NCBI RefSeq assembly: GCF_021117385.1
Contig: NZ_CP088252.1
Span: forward strand, 1,736,001 to 1,800,000
Length of the DNA stretch: 64,000 bases
Direction: 5' to 3'
Source: Frateuria soli
GTDB taxonomy: Bacteria; Pseudomonadota; Gammaproteobacteria; Xanthomonadales; Rhodanobacteraceae
In this document: positions 63,719-64,000 of the stretch, piece after piece
Numbering within the stretch: position 1 is the stretch's first letter
How the letters are laid out: each line of letters begins with the position of its first letter
Translations under genes and position numbers: made by a program
Notes under the pieces: model-generated
The model's database searches: none
Told to the model about the DNA's origin: nothing
Seen by the model: only the letters and a program-made list of their open reading frames with translations

Positions 63719-64000
63719 CTAGTTCTCGATCAGCGCCAATTCGGCCAGCGCCGCCGCGTCCAGGCGCAGCGACGCCGCAGCGAGGTTCTCCTGCAGGTGC
63801 GCGAGCGACGAGGTGCCAGGGATGAGCAGAATGTTCGGCGCCCGCGCCAGCAGCCAGGCAAGCGCCACCTGCATCGGCGTGGCGCCGAGACGGCGGGCCA
63901 CCTCCGACAGCCGGTCGGACTGCAGCGGCGTGAAGCCCCCGAGGGGAAAGAACGGCACGTAGGCGATGCCCTGCGCACCGAGTTCCCCGATCAGCGCGTC
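63719..64000 (-). CDS. Aldo/keto reductase, C-terminal part (runs off the right edge)
   Basis: The last 93 residues of an aldo/keto-reductase-family protein. GIAYVPFFPLGGFTPLQSD and ATPMQVALAWLLARAPNILL are recognisable, followed by the NADPH-binding IPGTSSLAHLQENLAAASLR and the end ALAELALIEN. The start lies outside the window. These enzymes reduce aldehydes or ketones with NADPH; substrate is unknown. Confidence 0.93.
   Translation of the reverse strand, partial: DALIGELGAQGIAYVPFFPLGGFTPLQSDRLSEVARRLGATPMQVALAWLLARAPNILLIPGTSSLAHLQENLAAASLRLDAAALAELALIEN

Overview
The window is about 64 kb of GC-rich chromosome. Gene content and order fit a gammaproteobacterium of the Xanthomonadales, most likely Rhodanobacteraceae (Rhodanobacter, Dyella, Luteibacter or Frateuria type). 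The placement rests on the block rpoE-rseA-mucD-lepA-lepB-DUF4845-rnc, a DUF3348/DUF802/OmpA/DUF2894 operon, a slyX-type gene, GTAG-type REP pairs and several TTG/GTG starts with good ribosome binding sites. It is an inference from protein resemblance; no database was searched.

Layout. 1-6.9 kb (minus strand): the sigma-E envelope-stress and secretion block, headed by a near-consensus sigma-E promoter (6903-6929). 7-17.3 kb: a GGDEF/EAL protein with a small partner gene, a FadB/FadJ-like beta-oxidation protein, DUF2058, SlyX, UDP-glucose dehydrogenase, an exported FKBP isomerase and a CPA2 cation/proton antiporter. 17.4-22.1 kb: a tRNA Ala-Glu-Asp operon, the ppsR/ppsA pair, a tRNA-Ser and two REP pairs. 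22.2-27 kb: a PP2C phosphatase, then dnaQ, rnhA and a YafS-like methyltransferase divergent from gloB and mltD, the same local order I know from E. coli.

27-47 kb is looser accessory sequence: an amidohydrolase; an Hsp20 gene behind a sigma-32-like promoter and a ROSE-like RNA thermometer; msrB-msrA; a POT peptide transporter; a truncated TMEM175-type channel gene; a DUF2938/MerR pair sharing a SoxR-like palindrome; phospholipase D, Nudix, BON and HD-domain genes; a LysR/DOPA-dioxygenase divergent pair; and several gene-free stretches with palindromic or duplicated repeats. 47-64 kb holds a cold-shock gene with a long leader, a 47-codon lysine-rich gene, DbpA helicase, DUF1328, an M13 peptidase, a di-heme peroxidase with a cytochrome b561, a sensor kinase, a rifampin ADP-ribosyltransferase (Arr) and the end of an aldo/keto reductase.

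The best candidate for an undescribed system is the four-gene operon at 55672-59880. A MotA/ExbB-like channel protein carries about 500 residues of helical cytoplasmic tail. It is paired with a MotB-like OmpA-domain protein that keeps the membrane aspartate, and the pair is flanked by DUF3348 and DUF2894 proteins. It looks like an ion-driven membrane motor with a long cytoplasmic tail, similar in logic to Zorya ZorAB but without ZorC/D. Many of the longest open frames in the window run antisense to real genes and are artefacts of high GC content.
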